From Rhopalosiphum padi (lineage: Eukaryota > Arthropoda > Insecta > Hemiptera > Aphididae), in NCBI RefSeq assembly GCF_020882245.1, contig NW_026869996.1, positions 4,883,592 through 4,947,591 on the forward strand: a stretch of DNA of 64,000 nucleotides. The letters are read 5' to 3'. Below are positions 14,061-28,768 of this stretch, piece after piece. The position numbers and the translations under genes are program-made. Every line of letters starts with the position of its first letter. The stretch's first letter is position 1. The notes below the pieces were generated by a model. The model ran no database searches, had not been told where the DNA came from, and saw nothing but the letters and a program-made list of their open reading frames with translations.

Positions 14061-15964
14061 CCTAAACAAACCCCCATAATAAATTATTAAAAACCATAAA
14101 TTTCCTTAAAATTTATTCAAAAAACCATTAATTCATCAAAAAACCCCATAAAAACCAATTTAAATCCATCAATTAAATTAAATTTAACATTTTTCCTCAA
14201 CAAAACCCCATAATAAATTATTAAAAACCAGAAATTTCCTTAAAATTTATTAAAAAAACCTATATTTCATCAAAAACCCCATAAAAACCAATTTAAATCC
14301 ATTAAATAAATTAAATTTAACATTTTTCCATACTAACCCCCATTATAAATTATTAAAAACTAGAAGTTTCCTTAAAATTTAATAAAAATCCTTAAAAATA
14401 ACAATAATTTCTTAACAATCCCCCATAATAACCAATTTAAATCCATCAAATAAATTAAATTTAACATTTTTCCTCAACAAACCCCCATAATAAATTATTA
14501 AAAACCATAAATTTCCTTAAAATTTATTCAAAAAACCATTAATTCATCAAAAAACCCCATAAAAACCAATTTAAATCCATCAAATAAATTAAATTTAACA
14601 TTTTTCCTCAACAAAACCCCATAATAAATTATTAAAAACCAGAAATTTCCTTAAAATTTATTAAAAAAACCATTATTTCATCAAAAAACCCCATAAAAAC
14701 CAATTTAAATCCATCAAATAAATTAAATTTAACATTTTTCCTTATCAAAACCCCATAATAAATTATTAAAAACCATAAATTTCCTTAAAATTTATTAAAA
14801 ATACCATTAATTCATCAAAAAACCCCATATAAACCAATTTTAATCCATCAAATAAATTAAATTTAACATTTTTCCTTAACAAACCCCAATAATAAATTAT
14901 TAAAAACCAGAAATTTCCTTAAAATTTATTCAAAAAACCATTAATTCATCAAAAAACCCCATAAAAACCAATTTAAATCCATCAAATAAATTAAATTTAA
15001 CATTTTTCCTCAACAAAACCCCATAATAAATTATTAAAAACCAGAAATTTCCTTAAAATTTATTAAAAATACCATTATTTCATCAAAAAACCCCATAAAA
15101 ACCAATTTAAATCCATCAAATAAATTAAATTTAACATTTTTCAATACTAACCCCCATTATAAATTATTAAAAACTAGAAGTTTTCCTTAAAATTTAATAA
15201 AAATCCTTAAAAATAACAATAATTCCTTAACAATCCCCCATAATAACCGATTTAAATGCAACTAATAAATTAAATTTAACATTTTTCCATAGTAACCCCC
15301 ATTATAAATTATTAAAAACTAGAAGTTTCCTTAAAATTTATAAAAAAAACCATTAATTCTTTAAAAAACCCCATAAAAACCAATTTAAATCCATCAAATA
15401 AATTAAATTTAACATTTTTCCTTAACAAAACCCCATAATAAATTATTAAAAACCAGAAATTTCCTTAAAATTTATTAAAAAAAACCATTATTTCATCAAA
15501 AAACCCCATAAAAACCAATTTAAATCCAACTAATAAATTAAATTTAACATTTTTCCATAGTAACCCCCATTATAAATTATTAAAAACTAGAAGTTTCCTT
15601 AAAATTTATAAAAAAAACCATTAATTCTTTAAAAAACCCCATAAAAACCAATTTAAATCCATCAAATAAATTAAATTTAACATTTTTCCTCAACAAAACC
15701 CCATAATAAATTATTAAAAACCAGAAATTTCCTTAAAATTTATTAAAAAAACCTATATTTCATCAAAAACCCCATAAAAACCAATTTAAATCCATTAAAT
15801 AAATTAAATTTAACATTTTTCCATACTAACCCCCATTATAAATTATTAAAAACTAGAAGTTTCCTTAAAATTTAATAAAAATCCTTAAAAATAACAATAA
15901 TTTCTTAACAATCCCCCATAATAACCAATTTAAATCCATCAAATAAATTAAATTTAACATTTTT
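14061..15964 (+). repeat. HOR-A unit 4 (14-mer, 1904 bp)
   Basis: Order i-a-b-c-a-d-f-a-g-h-e-h-a-b: the 15-mer without e. The remaining f monomer starts as f (CCCCAATAATA) but has CCAGAAA where f normally has CCATAAA, so other differences accompany the loss of e. One monomer shorter than the reference form (138 bp). Confidence 0.85.
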
Positions 15965-18550
15965 CCTAAACAAACCCCCATAATAAATTATTAAAAACCA
16001 TAAATTTCCTTAAAATTTATTCAAAAAACCATTAATTCATCAAAAAACCCCATAAAAACCAATTTAAATCCATCAATTAAATTAAATTTAACATTTTTCC
16101 TCAACAAAACCCCATAATAAATTATTAAAAACCAGAAATTTCCTTAAAATTTATTAAAAAAACCTATATTTCATCAAAAACCCCATAAAAACCAATTTAA
16201 ATCCATTAAATAAATTAAATTTAACATTTTTCCATACTAACCCCCATTATAAATTATTAAAAACTAGAAGTTTCCTTAAAATTTAATAAAAATCCTTAAA
16301 AATAACAATAATTTCTTAACAATCCCCCATAATAACCAATTTAAATCCATCAAATAAATTAAATTTAACATTTTTCCTCAACAAACCCCCATAATAAATT
16401 ATTAAAAACCATAAATTTCCTTAAAATTTATTCAAAAAACCATTAATTCATCAAAAAACCCCATAAAAACCAATTTAAATCCATCAAATAAATTAAATTT
16501 AACATTTTTCCTCAACAAAACCCCATAATAAATTATTAAAAACCAGAAATTTCCTTAAAATTTATTAAAAAAACCATTATTTCATCAAAAAACCCCATAA
16601 AAACCAATTTAAATCCATCAAATAAATTAAATTTAACATTTTTCCTTATCAAAACCCCATAATAAATTATTAAAAACCATAAATTTCCTTAAAATTTATT
16701 AAAAATACCATTAATTCATCAAAAAACCCCATATAAACCAATTTTAATCCATCAAATAAATTAAATTTAACATTTTTCCTCAACAAAACCCCATAATAAA
16801 TTATTAAAAACCAGAAATTTCCTTAAAATTTATTAAAAAAACCTATATTTCATCAAAAACCCCATAAAAACCAATTTAAATCCATTAAATAAATTAAATT
16901 TAACATTTTTCCATACTAACCCCCATTATAAATTATTAAAAACTAGAAGTTTCCTTAAAATTTAATAAAAATCCTTAAAAATAACAATAATTTCTTAACA
17001 ATCCCCCATAATAACCAATTTAAATCCATCAAATAAATTAAATTTAACATTTTTCCTCAACAAACCCCCATAATAAATTATTAAAAACCATAAATTTCCT
17101 TAAAATTTATTCAAAAAACCATTAATTCATCAAAAAACCCCATAAAAACCAATTTAAATCCATCAAATAAATTAAATTTAACATTTTTCCTCAACAAAAC
17201 CCCATAATAAATTATTAAAAACCAGAAATTTCCTTAAAATTTATTAAAAAAACCATTATTTCATCAAAAAACCCCATAAAAACCAATTTAAATCCATCAA
17301 ATAAATTAAATTTAACATTTTTCCTTATCAAAACCCCATAATAAATTATTAAAAACCATAAATTTCCTTAAAATTTATTAAAAATACCATTAATTCATCA
17401 AAAAAACCCCATATAAACCAATTTTAATCCATCAAATAAATTAAATTTAACATTTTTCCTTAACAAACCCCAATAATAAATTATTAAAAACCAGAAATTT
17501 CCTTAAAATTTATTCAAAAAACCATTAATTCATCAAAAAACCCCATAAAAACCAATTTAAATCCATCAAATAAATTAAATTTAACATTTTTCCTCAACAA
17601 AACCCCATAATAAATTATTAAAAACCAGAAATTTCCTTAAAATTTATTAAAAATACCATTATTTCATCAAAAAACCCCATAAAAACCAATTTAAATCCAT
17701 CAAATAAATTAAATTTAACATTTTTCAATACTAACCCCCATTATAAATTATTAAAAACTAGAAGTTTTCCTTAAAATTTAATAAAAATCCTTAAAAATAA
17801 CAATAATTCCTTAACAATCCCCCATAATAACCGATTTAAATGCAACTAATAAATTAAATTTAACATTTTTCCATAGTAACCCCCATTATAAATTATTAAA
17901 AACTAGAAGTTTCCTTAAAATTTATAAAAAAAAACCATTAATTCTTTAAAAAACCCCATAAAAACCAATTTAAATCCATCAAATAAATTAAATTTAACAT
18001 TTTTCCTTAACAAAACCCCATAATAAATTATTAAAAACCAGAAATTTCCTTAAAATTTATTAAAAAAAACCATTATTTCATCAAAAAACCCCATAAAAAA
18101 CCAATTTAAATCCAACTAATAAATTAAATTTAACATTTTTCCATAGTAACCCCCATTATAAATTATTAAAAACTAGAAGTTTCCTTAAAATTTATAAAAA
18201 AAACCATTAATTCTTTAAAAAACCCCATAAAAACCAATTTAAATCCATCAAATAAATTAAATTTAACATTTTTCCTCAACAAAACCCCATAATAAATTAT
18301 TAAAAACCAGAAATTTCCTTAAAATTTATTAAAAAAACCTATATTTCATCAAAAACCCCATAAAAACCAATTTAAATCCATTAAATAAATTAAATTTAAC
18401 ATTTTTCCATACTAACCCCCATTATAAATTATTAAAAACTAGAAGTTTCCTTAAAATTTAATAAAAATCCTTAAAAATAACAATAATTTCTTAACAATCC
18501 CCCATAATAACCAATTTAAATCCATCAAATAAATTAAATTTAACATTTTT
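15965..18550 (+). repeat. HOR-A unit 5 (19-mer, 2586 bp)
   Basis: Order i-a-b-c-a-d-a-b-c-a-d-f-a-g-h-e-h-a-b. It is the 14-mer of unit 4 with a tandem duplication of a-b-c-a-d; the second copy begins at the a monomer tagged at 16778, 679 bp after the first at 16099. The same five-monomer block is the extra segment of unit 2. Confidence 0.82.
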
Positions 18551-20447
18551 CCTAAACAAACCCCCATAATAAATTATTAAAAACCATAAATTTCCTTAAA
18601 ATTTATTCAAAAAACCATTAATTCATCAAAAAACCCCATAAAAACCAATTTAAATCCATCAATTAAATTAAATTTAACATTTTTCCTCAACAAAACCCCA
18701 TAATAAATTATTAAAAACCAGAAATTTCCTTAAAATTTATTAAAAAAACCTATATTTCATCAAAAACCCCATAAAAACCAATTTAAATCCATTAAATAAA
18801 TTAAATTTAACATTTTTCCATACTAACCCCCATTATAAATTATTTAAAACTAGAAGTTTCCTTAAAATTTAATAAAAATCCTTAAAAATAACAATAATTT
18901 CTTAACAATCCCCCATAATAACCAATTTAAATCCATCAAATAAATTAAATTTAACATTTTTCCTCAACAAACCCCCATAATAAATTATTAAAAACCATAA
19001 ATTTCCTTAAAATTTATTCAAAAAACCATTAATTCATCAAAAAACCCCATAAAAACCAATTTAAATCCATCAAATAAATTAAATTTAACATTTTTCCTCA
19101 ACAAAACCCCATAATAAATTATTAAAAACCAGAAATTTCCTTAAAATTTATTAAAAAAACCATTATTTCATCAAAAAACCCCATAAAAACCAATTTAAAT
19201 CCATCAAATAAATTAAATTTAACATTTTTCCTTATCAAAACCCCATAATAAATTATTAAAAACCATAAATTTCCTTAAAATTTATTAAAAATACCATTAA
19301 TTCATCAAAAAACCCCATATAAACCAATTTTAATCCATCAAATAAATTAAATTTAACATTTTTCCTTAACAAAACCCCATAATAAATTATTAAAAACCAG
19401 AAATTTCCTTAAAATTTAAAAAAAAAAACCATTTTTTCATCAAAAAACCCCATAAAAACCAATTTAAATCCATCAAATAAATTAAATTTAACATTTTTCC
19501 TTAACAAACCCCAATAATAAATTATTAAAAACCATAAATTTCCTTAAAATTTATTCAAAAAACCATTAATTCATCAAAAAACCCCATAAAAACCAATTTA
19601 AATCCATCAAATAAATTAAATTTAACATTTTTCCTCAACAAAACCCCATAATAAATTATTAAAAACCAGAAATTTCCTTAAAATTTATTAAAAATACCAT
19701 TATTTCATCAAAAAACCCCATAAAAACCAATTTAAATCCATCAAATAAATTAAATTTAACATTTTTCAATACTAACCCCCATTATAAATTATTAAAAACT
19801 AGAAGTTTCCTTAAAATTTATAAAAAAAAACCATTAATTCTTTAAAAAACCCCATAAAAACCAATTTAAATCCATCAAATAAATTAAATTTAACATTTTT
19901 CCTTAACAAAACCCCATAATAAATTATTAAAAACCAGAAATTTCCTTAAAATTTATTAAAAAAAACCATTATTTCATCAAAAAACCCCATAAAAACCAAT
20001 TTAAATCCAACTAATAAATTAAATTTAACATTTTTCCATAGTAACCCCCATTATAAATTATTAAAAACTAGAAGTTTCCTTAAAATTTATAAAAAAAAAC
20101 CATTAATTCTTTAAAAAAACCCCATAAAAACCAATTTAAATCCATCAAATAAATTAAATTTAACATTTTTCCTCAACAAAACCCCATAATAAATTATTAA
20201 AAACCAGAAATTTCCTTAAAATTTATTAAAAAAACCTATATTTCATCAAAAACCCCATAAAAACCAATTTAAATCCATTAAATAAATTAAATTTAACATT
20301 TTTCCATACTAACCCCCATTATAAATTATTAAAAACTAGAAGTTTCCTTAAAATTTAATAAAAATCCTTAAAAATAACAATAATTTCTTAACAATCCCCC
20401 ATAATAACCAATTTAAATCCATCAAATAAATTAAATTTAACATTTTT
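18551..20447 (+). repeat. HOR-A unit 6 (alternative 14-mer, 1897 bp)
   Basis: Order i-a-b-c-a-d-e-f-a-(g/h)-e-h-a-b. It keeps e but one monomer begins as g (near 19770) and continues with the second half of h, so one long monomer (about 145 bp) was removed at a g-to-h recombination. This 14-mer arose independently of the one at 14061. Confidence 0.82.
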
Positions 20448-22351
20448 CCTAAACAAACCCCCATAATAAATTATTAAAAACCATAAATTTCCTTAAAATT
20501 TATTCAAAAAACCATTAATTCATCAAAAAACCCCATAAAAACCAATTTAAATCCATCAATTAAATTAAATTTAACATTTTTCCTCAACAAAACCCCATAA
20601 TAAATTATTAAAAACCAGAAATTTCCTTAAAATTTATTAAAAAAACCTATATTTCATCAAAAACCCCATAAAAACCAATTTAAATCCATTAAATAAATTA
20701 AATTTAACATTTTTCCATACTAACCCCCATTATAAATTATTAAAAACTAGAAGTTTCCTTAAAATTTAATAAAAATCCTTAAAAATAACAATAATTTCTT
20801 AACAATCCCCCATAATAACCAATTTAAATCCATCAAATAAATTAAATTTAACATTTTTCCTCAACAAACCCCCATAATAAATTATTAAAAACCATAAATT
20901 TCCTTAAAATTTATTCAAAAAACCATTAATTCATCAAAAAACCCCATAAAAACCAATTTAAATCCATCAAATAAATTAAATTTAACATTTTTCCTCAACA
21001 AAACCCCATAATAAATTATTAAAAACCAGAAATTTCCTTAAAATTTATTAAAAAAACCATTATTTCATCAAAAAACCCCATAAAAACCAATTTAAATGCA
21101 TCAAATAAATTAAATTTAACATTTTTCCTTATCAAAACCCCATAATAAATTATTAAAAACCATAAATTTCCTTAAAATTTATTAAAAATACCATTAATTC
21201 ATCAAAAAACCCCATATAAACCAATTTTAATCCATCAAATAAATTAAATTTAACATTTTTCCTTAACAAACCCCAATAATAAATTATTAAAAACCAGAAA
21301 TTTCCTTAAAATTTATTCAAAAAACCATTAATTCATCAAAAAACCCCATAAAAACCAATTTAAATCCATCAAATAAATTAAATTTAACATTTTTCCTCAA
21401 CAAAACCCCATAATAAATTATTAAAAACCAGAAATTTCCTTAAAATTTATTAAAAATACCATTATTTCATCAAAAAAACCCCATAAAAACCAATTTAAAT
21501 CCATCAAATAAATTAAATTTAACATTTTTCAATACTAACCCCCATTATAAATTATTAAAAACTAGAAGTTTTCCTTAAAATTTAATAAAAATCCTTAAAA
21601 ATAACAATAATTCCTTAACAATCCCCCATAATAACCGATTTAAATGCAACTAATAAATTAAATTTAACATTTTTCCATAGTAACCCCCATTATAAATTAT
21701 TAAAAACTAGAAGTTTCCTTAAAATTTATAAAAAAAACCATTAATTCTTTAAAAAACCCCATAAAAACCAATTTAAATCCATCAAATAAATTAAATTTAA
21801 CATTTTTCCTTAACAAAACCCCATAATAAATTATTAAAAACCAGAAATTTCCTTAAAATTTATTAAAAAAACCATTATTTCATCAAAAAACCCCATAAAA
21901 ACCAATTTAAATCCAACTAATAAATTAAATTTAACATTTTTCCATAGTAACCCCCATTATAAATTATTAAAAACTAGAAGTTTCCTTAAAATTTATAAAA
22001 AAAACCATTAATTCTTTAAAAAACCCCATAAAAACCAATTTAAATCCATCAAATAAATTAAATTTAACATTTTTCCTCAACAAAACCCCATAATAAATTA
22101 TTAAAAACCAGAAATTTCCTTAAAATTTATTAAAAAAACCTATATTTCATCAAAAACCCCATAAAAACCAATTTAAATCCATTAAATAAATTAAATTTAA
22201 CATTTTTCCATACTAACCCCCATTATAAATTATTAAAAACTAGAAGTTTCCTTAAAATTTAATAAAAATCCTTAAAAATAACAATAATTTCTTAACAATC
22301 CCCCATAATAACCAATTTAAATCCATCAAATAAATTAAATTTAACATTTTT
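20448..22351 (+). repeat. HOR-A unit 7 (14-mer, 1904 bp)
   Basis: Order i-a-b-c-a-d-f-a-g-h-e-h-a-b, the same form as the unit at 14061, with the same modified f monomer and the same length. It carries a private G at 21098 (AAATGCATC for AAATCCATC). Confidence 0.85.
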
Positions 22352-24389
22352 CCTAAACAAACCCCCATAATAAATTATTAAAAACCATAAATTTCCTTAA
22401 AATTTATTCAAAAAACCATTAATTCATCAAAAAACCCCATAAAAACCAATTTAAATCCATCAATTAAATTAAATTTAACATTTTTCCTCAACAAAACCCC
22501 ATAATAAATTATTAAAAACCAGAAATTTCCTTAAAATTTATTAAAAAAACCTATATTTCATCAAAAACCCCATAAAAACCAATTTAAATCCATTAAATAA
22601 ATTAAATTTAACATTTTTCCATACTAACCCCCATTATAAATTATTAAAAACTAGAAGTTTCCTTAAAATTTAATAAAAATCCTTAAAAATAACAATAATT
22701 TCTTAACAATCCCCCATAATAACCAATTTAAATCCATCAAATAAATTAAATTTAACATTTTTCCTCAACAAACCCCCATAATAAATTATTAAAAACCATA
22801 AATTTCCTTAAAATTTATTCAAAAAACCATTAATTCATCAAAAAACCCCATAAAAACCAATTTAAATCCATCAAATAAATTAAATTTAACATTTTTCCTC
22901 AACAAAACCCCATAATAAATTATTAAAAACCAGAAATTTCCTTAAAATTTATTAAAAAAACCATTATTTCATCAAAAAACCCCATAAAAACCAATTTAAA
23001 TCCATCAAATAAATTAAATTTAACATTTTTCCTTATCAAAACCCCATAATAAATTATTAAAAACCATAAATTTCCTTAAAATTTATTAAAAATACCATTA
23101 ATTCATCAAAAAACCCCATATAAACCAATTTTAATCCATCAAATAAATTAAATTTAACATTTTTCCTTAACAAAACCCCATAATAAATTATTAAAAACCA
23201 GAAATTTCCTTAAAATTTAAAAAAAAAACCATTTTTTCATCAAAAAACCCCATAAAAACCAATTTAAATCCATCAAATAAATTAAATTTAACATTTTTCC
23301 TTAACAAACCCCAATAATAAATTATTAAAAACCATAAATTTCCTTAAAATTTATTCAAAAAACCATTAATTCATCAAAAAACCCCATAAAAACCAATTTA
23401 AATCCATCAAATAAATTAAATTTAACATTTTTCCTCAACAAAACCCCATAATAAATTATTAAAAACCAGAAATTTCCTTAAAATTTATTAAAAATACCAT
23501 TATTTCATCAAAAAACCCCATAAAAACCAATTTAAATCCATCAAATAAATTAAATTTAACATTTTTCAATACTAACCCCCATTATAAATTATTAAAAACT
23601 AGAAGTTTTCCTTAAAATTTAATAAAAATCCTTAAAAATAACAATAATTCCTTAACAATCCCCCATAATAACCGATTTAAATGCAACTAATAAATTAAAT
23701 TTAACATTTTTCCATAGTAACCCCCATTATAAATTATTAAAAACTAGAAGTTTCCTTAAAATTTATAAAAAAAACCATTAATTCTTTAAAAAACCCCATA
23801 AAAACCAATTTAAATCCATCAAATAAATTAAATTTAACATTTTTCCTTAACAAAACCCCATAATAAATTATTAAAAACCAGAAATTTCCTTAAAATTTAT
23901 TAAAAAAACCATTATTTCATCAAAAAAACCCCATAAAAACCAATTTAAATCCAACTAATAAATTAAATTTAACATTTTTCCATAGTAACCCCCATTATAA
24001 ATTATTAAAAACTAGAAGTTTCCTTAAAATTTATAAAAAAAACCATTAATTCTTTAAAAAACCCCATAAAAACCAATTTAAATCCATCAAATAAATTAAA
24101 TTTAACATTTTTCCTCAACAAAACCCCATAATAAATTATTAAAAACCAGAAATTTCCTTAAAATTTATTAAAAAAACCTATATTTCATCAAAAACCCCAT
24201 AAAAACCAATTTAAATCCATTAAATAAATTAAATTTAACATTTTTCCATACTAACCCCCATTATAAATTATTAAAAACTAGAAGTTTCCTTAAAATTTAA
24301 TAAAAATCCTTAAAAATAACAATAATTTCTTAACAATCCCCCATAATAACCAATTTAAATCCATCAAATAAATTAAATTTAACATTTTT
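22352..24389 (+). repeat. HOR-A unit 8 (15-mer, 2038 bp)
   Basis: Canonical order i-a-b-c-a-d-e-f-a-g-h-e-h-a-b, matching the unit at 12019 apart from small homopolymer-length differences. Confidence 0.85.
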
Positions 24390-26161
24390 CCTAAACAAAC
24401 CCCCATAATAAATTATTAAAAACCATAAATTTCCTTAAAATTTATTCAAAAAACCATTAATTCATCAAAAAACCCCATAAAAACCAATTTAAATCCATCA
24501 ATTAAATTAAATTTAACATTTTTCCTCAACAAAACCCCATAATAAATTATTAAAAACCAGAAATTTCCTTAAAATTTATTAAAAAAACCTATATTTCATC
24601 AAAAACCCCATAAAAACCAATTTAAATCCATTAAATAAATTAAATTTAACATTTTTCCATACTAACCCCCATTATAAATTATTAAAAACTAGAAGTTTCC
24701 TTAAAATTTAATAAAAATCCTTAAAAATAACAATAATTTCTTAACAATCCCCCATAATAACCAATTTAAATCCATCAAATAAATTAAATTTAACATTTTT
24801 CCTCAACAAACCCCCATAATAAATTATTAAAAACCATAAATTTCCTTAAAATTTATTCAAAAAACCATTAATTCATCAAAAAACCCCATAAAAACCAATT
24901 TAAATCCATCAAATAAATTAAATTTAACATTTTTCCTCAACAAAACCCCATAATAAATTATTAAAAACCAGAAATTTCCTTAAAATTTAAAAAAAAAAAC
25001 CATTTTTTCATCAAAAAACCCCATAAAAACCAATTTAAATCCATCAAATAAATTAAATTTAACATTTTTCCTTAACAAACCCCAATAATAAATTATTAAA
25101 AACCATAAATTTCCTTAAAATTTATTCAAAAAAACCATTAATTCATCAAAAAACCCCATAAAAACCAATTTAAATCCATCAAATAAATTAAATTTAACAT
25201 TTTTCCTCAACAAAACCCCATAATAAATTATTAAAAACCAGAAATTTCCTTAAAATTTATTAAAAATACCATTATTTCATCAAAAAACCCCATAAAAACC
25301 AATTTAAATCCATCAAATAAATTAAATTTAACATTTTTCAATACTAACCCCCATTATAAATTATTAAAAACTAGAAGTTTTCCTTAAAATTTAATAAAAA
25401 TCCTTAAAAATAACAATAATTCCTTAACAATCCCCCATAATAACCGATTTAAATGCAACTAATAAATTAAATTTAACATTTTTCCATAGTAACCCCCATT
25501 ATAAATTATTAAAAACTAGAAGTTTCCTTAAAATTTATAAAAAAAACCATTAATTCTTTAAAAAACCCCATAAAAACCAATTTAAATCCATCAAATAAAT
25601 TAAATTTAACATTTTTCCTTAACAAAACCCCATAATAAATTATTAAAAACCAGAAATTTCCTTAAAATTTATTAAAAAAACCATTATTTCATCAAAAAAC
25701 CCCATAAAAACCAATTTAAATCCAACTAATAAATTAAATTTAACATTTTTCCATAGTAACCCCCATTATAAATTATTAAAAACTAGAAGTTTCCTTAAAA
25801 TTTATAAAAAAAAACCATTAATTCTTTAAAAAACCCCATAAAAACCAATTTAAATCCATCAAATAAATTAAATTTAACATTTTTCCTCAACAAAACCCCA
25901 TAATAAATTATTAAAAACCAGAAATTTCCTTAAAATTTATTAAAAAAACCTATATTTCATCAAAAACCCCATAAAAACCAATTTAAATCCATTAAATAAA
26001 TTAAATTTAACATTTTTCCATACTAACCCCCATTATAAATTATTAAAAACTAGAAGTTTCCTTAAAATTTAATAAAAATCCTTAAAAATAACAATAATTT
26101 CTTAACAATCCCCCATAATAACCAATTTAAATCCATCAAATAAATTAAATTTAACATTTTT
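24390..26161 (+). repeat. HOR-A unit 9 (13-mer, 1772 bp)
   Basis: Order i-a-b-c-a-f-a-g-h-e-h-a-b. The fifth monomer begins as a (about 24935) but has the poly-A second half of e, so an a-to-e crossover removed two monomers (d and e merged into a). It is the shortest form of HOR-A. Confidence 0.85.
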
Positions 26162-28768
26162 CCTAAACAAACCCCCATAATAAATTATTAAAAACCATAA
26201 ATTTCCTTAAAATTTATTCAAAAAACCATTAATTCATCAAAAAACCCCATAAAAACCAATTTAAATCCATCAATTAAATTAAATTTAACATTTTTCCTCA
26301 ACAAAACCCCATAATAAATTATTAAAAACCAGAAATTTCCTTAAAATTTATTAAAAAAACCTATATTTCATCAAAAACCCCATAAAAACCAATTTAAATC
26401 CATTAAATAAATTAAATTTAACATTTTTCCATACTAACCCCCATTATAAATTATTAAAAACTAGAAGTTTCCTTAAAATTTAATAAAAATCCTTAAAAAT
26501 AACAATAATTTCTTAACAATCCCCCATAATAACCAATTTAAATCCATCAAATAAATTAAATTTAACATTTTTCCTCAACAAACCCCCATAATAAATTATT
26601 AAAAACCATAAATTTCCTTAAAATTTATTCAAAAAACCATTAATTCATCAAAAAACCCCATAAAAACCAATTTAAATCCATCAAATAAATTAAATTTAAC
26701 ATTTTTCCTCAACAAAACCCCATAATAAATTATTAAAAACCAGAAATTTCCTTAAAATTTATTAAAAAAACCATTATTTCATCAAAAAACCCCATAAAAA
26801 CCAATTTAAATCCATCAAATAAATTAAATTTAAATTTTTCCATACTAACCCCCATTAAAAATTATTAAAAACTAGAAGTTTCCTTAAAATTTAATAAAAA
26901 TCCTTAAAAATAACAATAATTCCTTAACAAACCCCATAATAACCGATTTAAATCCAACTAATAAATTAAATTTAACATTTTTCCATAGTAACCCCCATTA
27001 TAAATTATTAAAAACTAGAAATTTCCTTAAAATTTAATAAAAATCCTTAAAAATAACAATAATTCCTTAACAATCCCCCATAATAACCGATTTAAATCCA
27101 ACTAATAAATTAAATTTAACATTTTTCCATAGTAACCCCCATTATAAATTATTAAAAACTAGAAGTTTCCTTAAAATTTATAAAAAAAACCATTAATTCT
27201 TTAAAAAACCCCATAAAAACCAATTTAAATCCATCAAATAAATTAAATTTAACATTTTTCCTCAACAAAACCCCATAATAAATTATTAAAAACCAGAAAT
27301 TTCCTTAAAATTTATTCAAAAAACCATTAATTCATCAAAAAACCCCATAAAAACCAATTTAAATCCATCAAATAAATTAAATTTAACATTTTTCCTCAAC
27401 AAAACCCCATAATAAATTATTAAAAACCAGAAGTTTCCTTAAAATTTATTCAAAAAACCATTAATTCATCAAAAAACCCCATAAAAACCAATTTAAATCC
27501 ATCAAATAAATTAAATTTAACATTTTTCCTCAACAAAACCCCATAATAAATTATTAAAAACCAGAAATTTCCTTAAAATTTATTAAAAAAACCTATATTT
27601 CATCAAAAACCCCATAAAAACCAATTTAAATCCATTAAATAAATTAAATTTAACATTTTTCCATACTAACCCCCATTATAAATTATTAAAAACTAGAAGT
27701 TTCCTTAAAATTTAATAAAAATCCTTAAAAATAACAATAATTTCTTAACAATCCCCCATAATAACCAATTTAAATCCATCAAATAAATTAAATTTAACAT
27801 TTTTCCTCAACAAACCCCCATAATAAATTATTAAAAACCATAAATTTCCTTAAAATTTATTCAAAAAACCATTAATTCATCAAAAAACCCCATAAAAACC
27901 AATTTAAATCCATCAAATAAATTAAATTTAACATTTTTCCTCAACAAAACCCCATAATAAATTATTAAAAACCAGAAATTTCCTTAAAATTTATTAAAAA
28001 AACCATTATTTCATCAAAAAACCCCATAAAAACCAATTTAAATCCATCAAATAAATTAAATTTAAATTTTTCCATACTAACCCCCATTAAAAATTATTAA
28101 AAACTAGAAGTTTCCTTAAAATTTAATAAAAATCCTTAAAAATAACAATAATTCCTTAACAAACCCCATAATAACCGATTTAAATCCAACTAATAAATTA
28201 AATTTAACATTTTTCCATAGTAACCCCCATTATAAATTATTAAAAACTAGAAATTTCCTTAAAATTTAATAAAAATCCTTAAAAATAACAATAATTCCTT
28301 AACAATCCCCCATAATAACCGATTTAAATCCAACTAATAAATTAAATTTAACATTTTTCCATAGTAACCCCCATTATAAATTATTAAAAACTAGAAGTTT
28401 CCTTAAAATTTATAAAAAAAACCATTAATTCTTTAAAAAACCCCATAAAAACCAATTTAAATCCATCAAATAAATTAAATTTAACATTTTTCCTCAACAA
28501 AACCCCATAATAAATTATTAAAAACCAGAAATTTCCTTAAAATTTATTAAAAAAACCTATATTTCATCAAAAACCCCATAAAAACCAATTTAAATCCATT
28601 AAATAAATTAAATTTAACATTTTTCCATACTAACCCCCATTATAAATTATTAAAAACTAGAAGTTTCCTTAAAATTTAATAAAAATCCTTAAAAATAACA
28701 ATAATTTCTTAACAATCCCCCATAATAACCAATTTAAATCCATCAAATAAATTAAATTTAACATTTTT
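26162..28768 (+). repeat. HOR-A/HOR-B composite unit 10 (19-mer, 2607 bp)
   Basis: Order i-a-b-c-a-j-h*-h-a-a-a-b-c-a-j-h*-h-a-b. The d-to-e part of HOR-A is replaced by two j-h*-h blocks typical of HOR-B, with three successive a-type monomers between them (one has CCAGAAGTTT, near 27430). Units on both sides are regular 13- and 14-mers, so HOR-B-like sequence has been placed inside otherwise homogeneous HOR-A. Confidence 0.8.
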
